Below are positions 1 through 8,679 of a DNA stretch of 64,000 bases, in pieces. The stretch comes from Streptomyces sp. A0642 (GTDB taxonomy: Bacteria; Actinomycetota; Actinomycetes; Streptomycetales; Streptomycetaceae). A program made the translations under genes and the position numbers. Numbering within the stretch: the stretch's first letter is position 1; every line of letters begins with the position of its first letter. Location of the stretch: the NCBI RefSeq assembly GCF_004795105.1, contig NZ_SSBL01000002.1, positions 310,001 through 374,000 on the forward strand. Reading direction: 5' to 3'. A model generated the notes under the pieces. That model saw only the letters and a list, made by a program, of their open reading frames with translations, searched no databases and was not told the DNA's origin.

Positions 1-238
1 TGTTCCAGTGCCGCTTGTTCATGTGCCACCCCGGCGCCACGGCCTCGTACTCCTCCCGGAGCCGCACCGCGTCGTCGGGGTCGCACTTGAGGTTCACCGT
101 CAGGGGCCGCGCGTCCAGGGCGCTCAGGGCGAACATCTTGCCGAGCACCTTGAAGACGGAGGCCTCCGGCCCGAACGGGAACTCCTCGACGGTCCCGTTG
201 AACCCCAGGCAGAACTCCCTGAGCTGCTTCGGCGTCAT
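1..238 (-). CDS. MmcQ/YjbR family protein (3' end outside window)
   Basis: Only the first 79 codons are present; the gene runs off the left edge. The visible product begins [15 protein letters not shown] and has the MmcQ/YjbR fold signatures EEFPFGPEASVFKVLGKMFA and NLKCDPD. Members of this family are small (about 110-130 residues) CyaY-like proteins, sometimes described as DNA-binding, and of uncertain function. The ATG overlaps the TGA stop of the upstream CNNM/CorC gene by four bases, so it is the last visible gene of the phoH-ybeY-CorC operon and probably translationally coupled. The family call is firm; its biological role is not known from the sequence. Confidence 0.85.
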   Translation of the reverse strand, partial: MTPKQLREFCLGFNGTVEEFPFGPEASVFKVLGKMFALSALDARPLTVNLKCDPDDAVRLREEYEAVAPGWHMNKRHWN

Positions 239-1530
239 GCCGTCGCCTCCTCCTCCTCGGGAGCCACCGGCTCCACCAGCACCGTGACGATCTTGTTCCG
301 GCGGCCCGCCGGGGACTCCGCGGTCAGCCGCAGCCGGCGCCCGTCGGGAAGCTCCACCTGGGACGAGGCGCCCGCGATCGGGACCCGGCCCAGGGCCTTG
401 GCGAGCAGCCCGCCGACGGTCTCCACGTCCTCGTCGTCGTACTCGTCGAGGCCGAACAGGTCGCCGAGGTCGCCGATGTCCAGCCGGGCGGTCACCCGGA
501 AGCAGCCGTTCTCCAGCTCCTGCACCGGCGGCAGCTCACGGTCGTACTCGTCGGTGATCTCACCGACGATCTCCTCCAGGATGTCCTCGATGGTGACGAT
601 GCCCGCCGTGCCGCCGTACTCGTCGATGACGACGGCGACGTGGCTGCGCTCCTGCTGCATCTCCCGCAGCAGGTCACCGGCGTTCTTCGTGTCGGGCACG
701 AACGCGGCCGGACGCATCGCCGTGGAGACCAGGTCGGCCTCGGAGTCCCGGTTGATGTGCGTCTTGCGGACCAGGTCCTTGAGGTAGACGATCCCGACGA
801 TGTCGTCCTCGTTCTCCCCGGTGACGGGGATCCGCGAGAAACCCGAACGCAGCGCCAGGGTCAGCGCCTGCCGGATCGTCTTGTAGCGCTCGATGCAGAC
901 CAGATCCGTGCGCGGCACCATCACCTCGCGCACGAGGGTGTCCCCGAGTTCGAAGACGGAGTGCACCATGCGGCGCTCCTCGTCCTCGATCAGCGACTCC
1001 TGCTCCGCCAGGTCCACCATCGCCCGCAGCTCGGCCTCGCTGGCGAACGGGCCCTTGCGGAACCCCTTGCCGGGCGTCAGCGCGTTGCCGATGAGGATCA
1101 GCAGCTGCGGGATCGGCCCCATGATCCTGGCGAGCGGCAGCAGGACGTACGCCGACGCGGTGGCCGTGTTCAGCGGGTGCTGGCGGCCGATGGTGCGCGG
1201 CGAGACGCCGATGGCGACGTACGAGACGAGCACCATCACGCCCATGGCGACGGCGAGCGCCTCCCACGTCTGCGGGAACTCCTTCAGGCACGCATAGGTG
1301 ACGAGCACCCCGGCCGCCATCTCGCAGGCGACCCGCACCAGCAGGGCGACGTTGAGATAGCGCGTGGGGTCGGCGGCGACCTGTTCCAGCTTGTCGCTGC
1401 CCCGCCGCCCCGAGCGGACCGCCTCGGCGGCCCGGAAGCTCGACGTACGCGCGATGCCGGCCTCCGCGCAGGCCGCCAGCCAGCCGACGACGACCAGCAG
1501 GACGACCGCGAAGACGAGAGGCAGGCTCAC
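235..1530 (-). CDS. CNNM/CorC-type hemolysin family membrane protein (DUF21-CBS-CorC_HlyC)
   Basis: The 431-residue product starts at a GTG that overlaps the ybeY stop (GTGA). Residues 1-25 form a first membrane helix ([16 protein letters not shown]), and two further hydrophobic stretches follow around residues 60-85 and 95-140, forming a DUF21 core. A paired CBS-domain block covers roughly 195-320 ([31 protein letters not shown]). A C-terminal CorC_HlyC domain ends with [12 protein letters not shown]. In this family the DUF21 part is linked to Mg/Co or other divalent-cation efflux, and the hemolysin name is historical. In actinobacteria it commonly sits between ybeY and era, which matches this position. 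The transported ion cannot be read from sequence. Confidence 0.9.
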   Translation of the reverse strand: MSLPLVFAVVLLVVVGWLAACAEAGIARTSSFRAAEAVRSGRRGSDKLEQVAADPTRYLNVALLVRVACEMAAGVLVTYACLKEFPQTWEALAVAMGVMVLVSYVAIGVSPRTIGRQHPLNTATASAYVLLPLARIMGPIPQLLILIGNALTPGKGFRKGPFASEAELRAMVDLAEQESLIEDEERRMVHSVFELGDTLVREVMVPRTDLVCIERYKTIRQALTLALRSGFSRIPVTGENEDDIVGIVYLKDLVRKTHINRDSEADLVSTAMRPAAFVPDTKNAGDLLREMQQERSHVAVVIDEYGGTAGIVTIEDILEEIVGEITDEYDRELPPVQELENGCFRVTARLDIGDLGDLFGLDEYDDEDVETVGGLLAKALGRVPIAGASSQVELPDGRRLRLTAESPAGRRNKIVTVLVEPVAPEEEEATA

Positions 1531-2024
1531 GAGACGGTGGGGGCGGGGGACGGACCGGTGAGCCCGTGCTCGCCGCGCCAGCCGTCCACGATCGCCGCCT
1601 GGAGACCGAACATCTCGGCCTTCTCGTCGGGCTCCTCGTGGTCGTAGCCGAGCAGGTGCAGCACCCCGTGGACGGTGAGGAGCTGGAGCTCCTCGTCCAT
1701 GGAGTGCTGCGTCTCGGCGTCCTCGCCCTGCTTCTTGGCGACCTCGGGACAGAGCACGATATCGCCGAGGAGACCCTGCGGGGGCTCCTCCTCGTCCTTG
1801 GCCGGCGGACGCAGCTCGTCCATCGGGAAGGACATGACGTCCGTCGGGCCCGGCAGGTCCATCCACTGGATGTGGAGCTGTTCCATGGCGGCGGTGTCCA
1901 CCACGATCACCGAGAGCTCGGAGAGCGGGTGGATCCTCATGCGCGCGAGCGCATAGCGGGCGATGTCGAGGATCGCCTGCTCGTCGACCTCGGTTCCGGA
2001 CTCGTTGTTGACGTCGATCGACAT
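1527..2024 (-). CDS. ybeY: Endoribonuclease YbeY (rRNA maturation factor)
   Basis: This 165-residue protein is the single-strand-specific metallo-endoribonuclease that acts in 16S rRNA 3'-end maturation and ribosome quality control. The zinc-binding signature [16 protein letters not shown] (three His, H-x3-H-x5-H) is at about residues 119-134, and the family motif [11 protein letters not shown] precedes it. Length is typical. It lies nine bases downstream of phoH and overlaps the next gene by four bases, so the three are co-transcribed. The acidic insert DEEEPPQ before the metal site is common in actinobacterial versions. Confidence 0.96.
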   Translation of the reverse strand: MSIDVNNESGTEVDEQAILDIARYALARMRIHPLSELSVIVVDTAAMEQLHIQWMDLPGPTDVMSFPMDELRPPAKDEEEPPQGLLGDIVLCPEVAKKQGEDAETQHSMDEELQLLTVHGVLHLLGYDHEEPDEKAEMFGLQAAIVDGWRGEHGLTGPSPAPTVS

Positions 2025-2033
2025 GGTGCGCTG

Positions 2034-3083
2034 CTACTGCTTCCCGTTGCGTCGGCCCCGGCCCTTGCCGGCCTGGCCGTCCTGGTCACCCTGGTTGTCG
2101 TACTTCTCGTACGCGTCGACGATACGGCCGACGAGCTTGTGCCGGACGACATCCTGGGACGTGAGCCGGGAGAAGTGCACGTCGTCGATGCCTTCGAGGA
2201 TGTCCTGGACCTGCCGCAGACCGCTCTTGGTGCCGTTCGGCAGGTCGACCTGGGTGACGTCACCCGTGACGACGATCTTCGAGTCGAAGCCGAGCCGGGT
2301 CAGGAACATCTTCATCTGCTCGGCGCTGGTGTTCTGCGCCTCGTCCAGGATGATGAAGGCGTCATTGAGGGTACGGCCCCTCATGTAGGCCAGCGGGGCC
2401 ACCTCGATCGTGCCCGCCGCCATCAGCCGCGGGATCGAGTCCGGGTCGAGCATGTCGTGCAGGGCGTCGTAGAGCGGACGCAGGTACGGGTCGATCTTGT
2501 CGAAGAGCGTGCCGGGCAGGAAGCCGAGCCGCTCACCGGCCTCGACCGCCGGGCGGGTCAGGATGATCCGGCTGACCTGCTTGGACTGCAGGGCCTGGAC
2601 CGCCTTGGCCATGGCGAGGTAGGTCTTGCCGGTACCGGCGGGGCCGATGCCGAAGACGATCGTGTGCTTGTCGATGGCGTCGACGTACCGCTTCTGGTTG
2701 AGCGTCTTGGGGCGGATCGTGCGCCCCCGGCTGGAGAGGATGTTCTGCGTGAGCACCTCGGCCGGGGTCTCCGTGCCGTCCGCCTGGCCGTTTTCGGTGG
2801 CCTTGAGCATCGCGATCGACCGTTCCACAGCGTCCTCCGTCATCGGCTGACCGGTGCGGAGCACCAGCACCATCTCGTCGAACAGGCGCTGGATCAGGGC
2901 GATTTCCGCCACGTTGCCCGTCGCACTTATGTCATTGCCCCGGACGTGGATGTCGGCCGCCGGGAACGCCGCTTCGATCACGCGCAGCAGCGAGTCGCCC
3001 GCTCCGAGCAGCATCACCATGGGGTGTGCGGCCGGGATGCTGATGTGGGCGCGCGCCTGCGGCTGTGTGGGTGTCTGAGTCAT
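2034..3083 (-). CDS. phoH: PhoH-family ATPase
   Basis: The 349-residue product has a Walker A motif GPAGTGKTYLAMAKAV at about residue 150 and a Walker B FIILDEAQNT at about 240. It has the PhoH-core phrases NQKRYVDAI and RPAVEAGERLGFLPG. An N-terminal KH-like segment precedes the ATPase domain (residues 20-110). PhoH-like proteins are cytoplasmic ATPases thought to act as RNA helicase/nuclease partners, and pairing with YbeY is conserved in bacteria. The ATG at 3083 is preceded by GAGGG at good distance. An in-frame ATG eight codons upstream has an AGG only one base away, so it is less likely. It is the first gene of the operon ending at the left edge. Confidence 0.94.
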   Translation of the reverse strand: MTQTPTQPQARAHISIPAAHPMVMLLGAGDSLLRVIEAAFPAADIHVRGNDISATGNVAEIALIQRLFDEMVLVLRTGQPMTEDAVERSIAMLKATENGQADGTETPAEVLTQNILSSRGRTIRPKTLNQKRYVDAIDKHTIVFGIGPAGTGKTYLAMAKAVQALQSKQVSRIILTRPAVEAGERLGFLPGTLFDKIDPYLRPLYDALHDMLDPDSIPRLMAAGTIEVAPLAYMRGRTLNDAFIILDEAQNTSAEQMKMFLTRLGFDSKIVVTGDVTQVDLPNGTKSGLRQVQDILEGIDDVHFSRLTSQDVVRHKLVGRIVDAYEKYDNQGDQDGQAGKGRGRRNGKQ

Positions 3084-3226
3084 GGGCCGGCCCTCGGGCC
3101 TGCGCATACCTCCCGTTGCAGGGTTCTCGCTGCTCGAAAACCTCGTGTGCACCAAGCCTACGACTCCGTACTGACAACTCCGAGAGGTTTTCGCAGGGCG
3201 GAAGGAGGACGCGTGGCCGCGACCGT

Positions 3227-4339
3227 TCAGGACCGTCCGAAGCCGATCGTCGGGACGGCCCGGCGCAGCGGCCAGGGGCGGGCGGCCGAGGGGAGCATGT
3301 CCTGGAGGAAGGCGTACCGCTGGAGCGCGGCCGGGTCCTGGTCGGCGACGGTACGGATCCGCTGCCACCAGGCGGCGATCTCCTGCCAGCCGGGGGCCGA
3401 GAGGGACCCGCCGAACTCCTGGACGGAGAGGGCCGCGGTGAGGCCGGCGAAGGCGAGGCGGTCGGCGAGCGGCCAGTTGGCGAGGGTGCCGGTGACGAAG
3501 CCCGCGACGAAGACGTCGCCCGCGCCCGTCGGGTCCAGGGCCTCGACCTCGATCGCGGGGACCTCGGCGGTGGTGCCGGTGGCCGCGTCGACCGCGTACG
3601 CGCCCTCGGCGCCCAGGGTGACCACGGCGAGCGGGACGCGCTCGGCGAGGGCGTGGGCGGCGGCCCGCGGGCAGTCGGTGCGGGTGTAGCGCATGGCTTC
3701 CTCGGCGTTCGGGAGGAAGGCCTGGCAGTGCGCGAGGTCGGTCAGTCCGTCCAGGTCCCAGCGGCCGGTCTCGTCCCAGCCGACGTCGGCGAAGACGGCG
3801 GCCCCCTGCCGCGCGGCCGCGGCCACCCAGGGTTCGCTGCGGCCGGGGACGAGGGAGGCGATGGCGGCCCGGGTCCGGGGCGGGCACCTGGGGGCGGCGG
3901 CGGGGGCGCCCGGGGTCGCGAAGGCGGGCGGGGGCGGGGCCTCGTGGCCGTGCGAGACCATCGTGCGTTCGCCCTCGTACGCCATCGAGACGGTCACCGG
4001 GGAGTGCCAGCCGCGGACGGTGTGCGACAGGGACAGGTCGATGCCCTCGCCCTGTTCGAGGGCGTCCCAGCAGTACTCGCCGTAGTGGTCGTCGCCGAAC
4101 GCCGCGGCGAGCGAGGTGTGGAGCCCCAGGCGGGCGAGCGCGGTGGCCATGTTGGCGACGCCGCCGGGGCTGGAGCCCATGCCGCGGGCCCAGGACTCGG
4201 TGCCGCGCACCGGGGCGCTGTCCAGGCCGGTGAAGATGATGTCGAGGAAGACCGTGCCGGTGAGGAACACGTCGAAGTCGGGGTCCTGCGGTGCGCGCAG
4301 CCCGTCCAGTGGGTCGATGGGTGGAATGTCGGTGCTCAC
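3227..4339 (-). CDS. PfkB-family carbohydrate kinase
   Basis: The 370-residue product belongs to the ribokinase/PfkB superfamily of cytosolic ATP-dependent sugar kinases. The N-terminal substrate-loop signature SPGGVANMATALARLGL lies at about residues 58-75. The C-terminal catalytic signature DPTGAGDVFVAGFVTG, with the catalytic Asp in GAGD, lies near residues 285-300. A low-complexity PPPPAFATPGAP insert interrupts the middle. GTG at 4339 is chosen because an AAGG/GGAG sequence precedes it and homology starts soon after. It is monocistronic and points away from the MFS gene. The substrate (fructose, ribose, adenosine or another) cannot be assigned. Confidence 0.88.
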   Translation of the reverse strand: MSTDIPPIDPLDGLRAPQDPDFDVFLTGTVFLDIIFTGLDSAPVRGTESWARGMGSSPGGVANMATALARLGLHTSLAAAFGDDHYGEYCWDALEQGEGIDLSLSHTVRGWHSPVTVSMAYEGERTMVSHGHEAPPPPAFATPGAPAAAPRCPPRTRAAIASLVPGRSEPWVAAAARQGAAVFADVGWDETGRWDLDGLTDLAHCQAFLPNAEEAMRYTRTDCPRAAAHALAERVPLAVVTLGAEGAYAVDAATGTTAEVPAIEVEALDPTGAGDVFVAGFVTGTLANWPLADRLAFAGLTAALSVQEFGGSLSAPGWQEIAAWWQRIRTVADQDPAALQRYAFLQDMLPSAARPWPLRRAVPTIGFGRS

Positions 4340-4700
4340 CTTGCGCTCCCCGGTCGTGGCGGTTCCGGCCAGTGTGCCCGATTCCCGCCCGCCCGTGCGG
4401 GGCCCGCGCCGGGGCCCGTGGCAACCCCGCGTACGCGGCGGCTGACCTGCATAAACATGCGCTGTTACCCGCATGAAAACACGGCAAACGCGAAAGTGAC
4501 TCAGATCACACCGGGTCGGCTTTCGGTCGGCGGGGAGCACTTGATACAAATTGCCCCGCGACCACCGTCGGGGATGCATCCGGCGCGTGTGCCGAGCCCT
4601 CGCGTTTTCCGCGTTCCCCGCAGTTCTCCCCTTTCTCGCAGTTCTCGCGTCACCCCCCTCTGTCTTCTTCGCCTCCTCTGGCATGTCTTCAGGAACGCCC
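4340..4700. promoter_or_regulatory. Divergent promoter region between PfkB kinase and MFS transporter
   Basis: This 361-base gap separates two divergently transcribed genes and is noticeably richer in A/T around 4450-4560 than its surroundings, as expected of promoters. The segment near 4540-4552 (TTGATACAAATTG) is the most AT-rich and could contain a -10 for the plus-strand gene. No hexamer pair is good enough to call individually. No tRNA, small ORF or strong hairpin was seen. Confidence 0.4.
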
Positions 4701-6053
4701 ATGTCCTCGCGCCGCGCCGCGTGGCCCCTGGTTGCCGTGTTCACCGCCGGTTACCTCGCCGCATACCTCCTCCCCACCATCGTGGGACGGCTGTCCGTCC
4801 ATCTCGGTCTCACCACGGCCCAAGCCGGTCTGGTGGGCAGCGCGCTACTGCTGAGTTCGGCCTCGGCCGGCTTCTGCCTGGCGGGCCGCGTCGAGACGTA
4901 CGGGCCCCGGAGACCGGCGCGGACCGGGCTGACGCTGGCCGTGCTGGGGTACGGCTGCGCCGCGCTGGCGGGTTCCGTGCCGCTGGTGGTCCTGGGCGCG
5001 GTGGTCGGCGGTTTCGGTTCCGGTACGGCGACCGCGGTCGCCGCGGCCGGCATCGCCGCCCAGCGTGACCCCCACCGGACCTCTTCCCTGGGCCTGTTGA
5101 GCGTCTCGGCGACCGCGGGCGCCCTGTATCTGACGATCCCGCACCTGGGCGGCGGCCACCGGCTGCCGTTCGCGTCGATCGCGCTGGTCGCGCTGCTCGT
5201 CTGGCCGGCCGCCTCCCGGCTCGGCAGTCCGGTCCCCGCCGGTCCGGCCGTGCCGGCGTCGGGCCGGCTGCCGCACCGCCGTTCGGGCCTGGTGCTGGCG
5301 GGCGGCATGCTCGTCTGGTCGATGGCGCAGAACGCGCTGTGGGGGGTCAGCAGCCGCATCGGAGTGGATCAGGCCGGCCTCTCCGAGGTCACCATCGGCG
5401 CGGTCTACGCCGCCGCGCTGGGCGCCGGTCTGCTCGGGGTGATGGGCGCCGGGGTGCTGGGAGCCCGGCTCGGACGCGCGGTGCCGATCGGACTGGGCAC
5501 CGTGGTCATCGCGGCCAGCATCGTGCTCAGCTCGTCGGCCGGGAGCCTCGGCTCGTTCGCCACCGGCGAGATCCTGTGGAACACCGTCTACCCGGTGGTC
5601 CTGTCGTATCTGATCGGCCTGGCCGCTTCCCTGGACGTGCGCGGCCGCTGGGCGGTCCTGGCGGGCTCGGCCTCGTCGGTCGGCGTGGCCTGCGGTCCGG
5701 TGCTCGGCAGTGTGCTCTCCGAGGGGGCCGGCTTCCCGGTGATGGGGCTGATCCTCGGCACCGTGACGCTGCTGGTCGCGGCGCCGGTGACGGCGGTGGC
5801 CCTGCACACCGGTGGCCGTCCGCTGGTTCCGGGCTCGGTGCGCCGCAGGGGCGGCGCACCGGCGGCCCTGCTCGCGGTCACCACCGGTGCGGTGCCGGGC
5901 GCCGTGCCGAAGCTGGGCGCGCCCGAGCAGGCCGTCACGGAGATCAGCCTGCCCGCGCTGCGCCGCCGGCGCCTGGTCAGGAGCGCGTTCCGGACGGCCG
6001 GCCCCTCGGGCGCCGGTCAGTCGAACGCGTACGCCTCGACCTCGGACAGGTAA
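4701..6053 (+). CDS. Major facilitator superfamily transporter
   Basis: The 450-residue protein is an integral membrane permease with about 12 hydrophobic helices. The first is WPLVAVFTAGYLAAYLLPTI and the second begins after LTTAQAGLVGSALLLSS. The loop between helices 2 and 3 reads AGRVETYGPRRPARTG, a degenerate form of the MFS motif A. A paralogous half begins near residue 200 after the linker PHRRSGLVLAGGMLV. ATG at 4701 is preferred over 4683 because AGGAA lies six bases upstream. Substrate is unknown. Its last 37 bases overlap the convergent adenine deaminase gene, a tail-to-tail overlap with no room for a terminator. Confidence 0.87.
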   Translation: MSSRRAAWPLVAVFTAGYLAAYLLPTIVGRLSVHLGLTTAQAGLVGSALLLSSASAGFCLAGRVETYGPRRPARTGLTLAVLGYGCAALAGSVPLVVLGAVVGGFGSGTATAVAAAGIAAQRDPHRTSSLGLLSVSATAGALYLTIPHLGGGHRLPFASIALVALLVWPAASRLGSPVPAGPAVPASGRLPHRRSGLVLAGGMLVWSMAQNALWGVSSRIGVDQAGLSEVTIGAVYAAALGAGLLGVMGAGVLGARLGRAVPIGLGTVVIAASIVLSSSAGSLGSFATGEILWNTVYPVVLSYLIGLAASLDVRGRWAVLAGSASSVGVACGPVLGSVLSEGAGFPVMGLILGTVTLLVAAPVTAVALHTGGRPLVPGSVRRRGGAPAALLAVTTGAVPGAVPKLGAPEQAVTEISLPALRRRRLVRSAFRTAGPSGAGQSNAYASTSDR

Positions 6054-7009
6054 CGCGCCCTGCGCTCCTCGTCGTGGTCGAGGAACGCCGCCTCGAAGGA
6101 GTTGCGGGCCAGGGTGCGCAGCTGCTCGCGGTCCAGGCCGAGCGCCTCGTGGACGGCGTGGAAGGTGTCGCCGACGTACCCGCCGAAGTAGGCGGGGTCG
6201 TCGGAGTTCACGGTGCAGAGCAGTCCGGCCTCCATCATGGCCCGCAGCGGGTGCTGTTCCAGCGTGTCGACGGCGCGCAGCCGTACGTTGGACAGCGGGC
6301 AGAGGGTGAGCGGCACCCGGTCGGCGACCAGCCGCTTCACCAGCTCCGGGTCCTCCATGCAGCGCAGCCCGTGGTCGATGCGCTCCACACCGAGTACGTC
6401 GAGCGCCTCGGTGATGTAGGCGGGCGGGCCCTCCTCGCCCGCGTGGGCGACCTTGCGCAGTCCGAGGGCCTCCGCCGCCGCGTACACCTCGCGGAACTTG
6501 ACGGGCGGGTGGCCGACCTCGGCGGAGTCCAGGCCGACCGCGCTGATCCGGTGCAGGTACGGCTTGGCGGCCTCCAGCGTCTCCAGGGCCGACTCGGCCG
6601 ACTGGTCGCGCAGGAAGCACATGATCAGCTGGGTGGAGATGCCGTGCTTCTCCTCGCTGCGCTCCAGCGCCCGGCCGAGTCCCTCGACGACGGTGCCGAG
6701 GGGGACGCCGCGGGCGGTGTGCGCCTGAGGGTCGAAGAAGATCTCCGCGTGGCGTACGCCCTGGGCGGCGGCGCGGGTGAGGTAGGCGTCGGCGAGTTCG
6801 GTGAAGTCGTCCTCGGTCCGCAGCACCGCCATCAGCGCGTAGTACAGGTCGAGGAAGCTCTGCAGATCGTCGAAGAGGTAGGCGGTGCGCAGCTCCTCGG
6901 TGTCCGCGTAGGGCAGCGGCACGCCGTTGCGTGCAGCGAGCGCGAAGGCCAGCTCGGGTTCGAGGGTTCCTTCGATGTGGAGGTGGAGTTCGGCTTTGGG
7001 GAGGTGCAC
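6017..7009 (-). CDS. Adenine deaminase of the adenosine-deaminase superfamily
   Basis: This 330-residue amidohydrolase has the zinc motif LPKAELHLHIEGTLEP near the N-terminus, the catalytic HAGEEGP at about residue 195, and the C-terminal SDDPAYFGGY with the metal-binding Asp. As I remember the characterised adenine deaminase PA0148 and its relatives, the phrases GLDSAEVGHPPVKF, DPQAHTARG and VNSDDPAYFGGYV match that subgroup, which uses adenine rather than adenosine. Databases often label such genes adenosine deaminase. The first in-frame start after the rnz stop is GTG 7009; no ATG is available and the RBS is weak. It is the last gene of the HIT-rnz-deaminase group and fits purine salvage. 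Confidence 0.85.
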   Translation of the reverse strand: MHLPKAELHLHIEGTLEPELAFALAARNGVPLPYADTEELRTAYLFDDLQSFLDLYYALMAVLRTEDDFTELADAYLTRAAAQGVRHAEIFFDPQAHTARGVPLGTVVEGLGRALERSEEKHGISTQLIMCFLRDQSAESALETLEAAKPYLHRISAVGLDSAEVGHPPVKFREVYAAAEALGLRKVAHAGEEGPPAYITEALDVLGVERIDHGLRCMEDPELVKRLVADRVPLTLCPLSNVRLRAVDTLEQHPLRAMMEAGLLCTVNSDDPAYFGGYVGDTFHAVHEALGLDREQLRTLARNSFEAAFLDHDEERRARYLSEVEAYAFD

Positions 7010-7053
7010 GTGTTTCTCACTTACGCAGGGATGGTGCGATTCGCTGTGTCGTC

Positions 7054-7962
7054 TTACGGGTGACGGCTCGGTACCGGGACCCGCATCAGGTCCTGGGCCA
7101 CGGTCAGTTCGCCCTCGTACCCGGCCGCCCTGGCCTGGACCTCGAAGAGCTCCGGGTCCGGGTAGCGCTGGGAGAAGTGCGTGAGCACGAGGTGCCGTAC
7201 GCCCGCTTCCCGTGCGGCCCGGGCCGCCTGTCCGGCGGTCAGGTGGCCGTGGTCGGTGGCCAGTCGCTCGTCCTCGTCGAGGAAGGTGGACTCGATGACC
7301 AGCAGGTCGCAGCCCTCGGCGAGTGCGTACACACCGTCGCACAGCCTGGTGTCCATGACGAACGCGAACCGCTGTCCGCGCCTCGGCTCGGAGACGTCGT
7401 CGAGGGTGACGCCGCGGAGGGCGCCCTCGCGCTGGAGCCGGCCGACGTCCGGTCCCGTGATGCCGTGCTCGGCGAGCTTCGCGGGCAGCATGCGCCGCCC
7501 GTCGGGCTCGACCAGCCGGTAGCCGTACGACTCGACGGGGTGCGAGAGCCGGTGGCTGCTGAGGGTGTACGCGTCCGTGGTGGCGAGCAGCCCGTCGGCG
7601 GCGACCGGGGCCTCGGTCAGGGCGACGCGCTCGCGGTAGGCGGTGGCGTAGCGGAGCCGGTCGAAGAAGTGCTGCCCGCTCGCCGGGTAGTGCGCGGTGA
7701 CGGGGTGCGGGACCTGGTCGAGGTTGATCCGCTGGATCACCCCGGCCAGGCCGAGCGAGTGGTCGCCGTGGAAGTGCGTGACGCAGATCCGGTCGATGTC
7801 GTGCGCGGCGACGCCGGCCCGCAGCATCTGGCGCTGGGTGCCCTCGCCGGGGTCGAAGAGGATGCCGTCGCCGTCCCAGCGCAGCAGGTAGCCGTTGTGG
7901 TTGCGGTGCCGGGTCGGGACCTGGCTAGCGGTGCCGAGGACGACGAGTTCACGTGCGGACAC
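7054..7962 (-). CDS. rnz: Ribonuclease Z (tRNA 3' processing endonuclease)
   Basis: The 302-residue metallo-beta-lactamase-fold protein has the signature [13 protein letters not shown] at about residues 62-74. Further metal ligands lie in the MDTRLCDG and [28 protein letters not shown] blocks, the arrangement seen in RNase Z. It removes 3' trailers from tRNA precursors. That matters here because the two tRNA-Ala genes at 42661 and 43358 do not encode CCA. Start is GTG 7962. It is followed 44 bases later by the deaminase gene and preceded by the HIT gene by 30 bases, so the three are likely co-transcribed. Confidence 0.94.
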   Translation of the reverse strand: MSARELVVLGTASQVPTRHRNHNGYLLRWDGDGILFDPGEGTQRQMLRAGVAAHDIDRICVTHFHGDHSLGLAGVIQRINLDQVPHPVTAHYPASGQHFFDRLRYATAYRERVALTEAPVAADGLLATTDAYTLSSHRLSHPVESYGYRLVEPDGRRMLPAKLAEHGITGPDVGRLQREGALRGVTLDDVSEPRRGQRFAFVMDTRLCDGVYALAEGCDLLVIESTFLDEDERLATDHGHLTAGQAARAAREAGVRHLVLTHFSQRYPDPELFEVQARAAGYEGELTVAQDLMRVPVPSRHP

Positions 7963-7992
7963 GAATGCGGCTTCCTTGTTCCGGACCTGGAC

Positions 7993-8352
7993 CTAGCCGG
8001 GGGGCCACTGGAGGCCGCGGCCGCCCAGGACGTGGGCGTGCGCGTGGAAGACGGTCTGCCCGGCTCCGGCGCCGGTGTTGAACACGACCCGGTACCCGGT
8101 CCCGTCGACCTTCTCGTCGGCGGCGACGCGCCCGGTCTCGGCCAGCACGTCGGCGAGGACCTGCGGCTCGGCGGCGGCGAGGGACGCGGCGTCGGGGTGG
8201 TGGACGCGCGGGATGACCAGGACGTGGGTGGGGGCCTGGGGGTTGATGTCGCGGAAGGCGACCGTGGTGGCGGTCTCCCGAACGATGGTGGCCGGGATCT
8301 CACCCGAGACGATCTTGCAGAACAGGCAGTCGGGCTGCGGTTCTCCTGCCAT
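7993..8352 (-). CDS. HIT-family nucleotide hydrolase
   Basis: The 119-residue product carries the N-terminal zinc-type motif CLFCKIVSGEIPA and the histidine triad FHAHAHVLGG at about residues 103-112. This is the HinT/PKCI branch that hydrolyses purine nucleoside phosphoramidates or aminoacyl-AMP. ATG 8352 has GAGGAG at a suitable distance. Longer in-frame forms read through GC-rich non-coding sequence and are rejected. It begins the HIT-rnz-deaminase group. Confidence 0.93.
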   Translation of the reverse strand: MAGEPQPDCLFCKIVSGEIPATIVRETATTVAFRDINPQAPTHVLVIPRVHHPDAASLAAAEPQVLADVLAETGRVAADEKVDGTGYRVVFNTGAGAGQTVFHAHAHVLGGRGLQWPPG

Positions 8353-8679
8353 GGGGGCGCTCCTCTGTCTCGTTGATCCGTCACGGAGAAGCCTATCGGT
8401 GCGCCGCGCCCGGCCGGCGCCGAGGCGCGGGGTCCGGGGCGCAGGCCCCTCCCGGCCCCCGGGGGGGTCCCCCGGACGAGGTCCGGGGGAGTTCACAGCG
8501 CGGGGCCGGGGCGGAGAGCCCTCACCCCCCGGCGTCCGAGGCGCGAGTTCCGGGCGGGGCCCCGGTCACGAGAAGGGGCGGGGAAGGGAGGAGAACAGGC
8601 CTGGCCGCAGAAGCCCCGACCCACCGGCCGGGCAGCCGCACCGAGCCACCGCTCCACCTCCGCCCCGCCCCGCCTCACC
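8353..8679. other. Intergenic GC-rich region downstream of the Tricorn gene
   Basis: This 327-base gap lies between the 3' end of the Tricorn gene and the HIT start. It contains the perfect hairpin at 8468-8490 (listed separately) and otherwise very GC-rich sequence with no convincing coding frame. The HIT promoter must lie here, but I could not recognise one. Confidence 0.6.
8468..8490. terminator. REP-like perfect hairpin, copy 1
   Basis: A 10-bp perfect stem TCCCCCGGAC / GTCCGGGGGA closes a 3-base loop (gag). The same hairpin, followed by a similar GTTC...GGGGCGGA tail, recurs at 18766-18788. Both lie just downstream of minus-strand genes (here Tricorn), so it may act as a transcription terminator or mRNA 3' stabiliser. 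It lacks a T-run, as is usual in Streptomyces. Confidence 0.7.

Noticed and set aside
8..787. Long plus-strand open frames opposite the CNNM/CorC gene
   Set aside because: They are mirror frames of a clear minus-strand gene, with no family motifs; typical of high-GC DNA.
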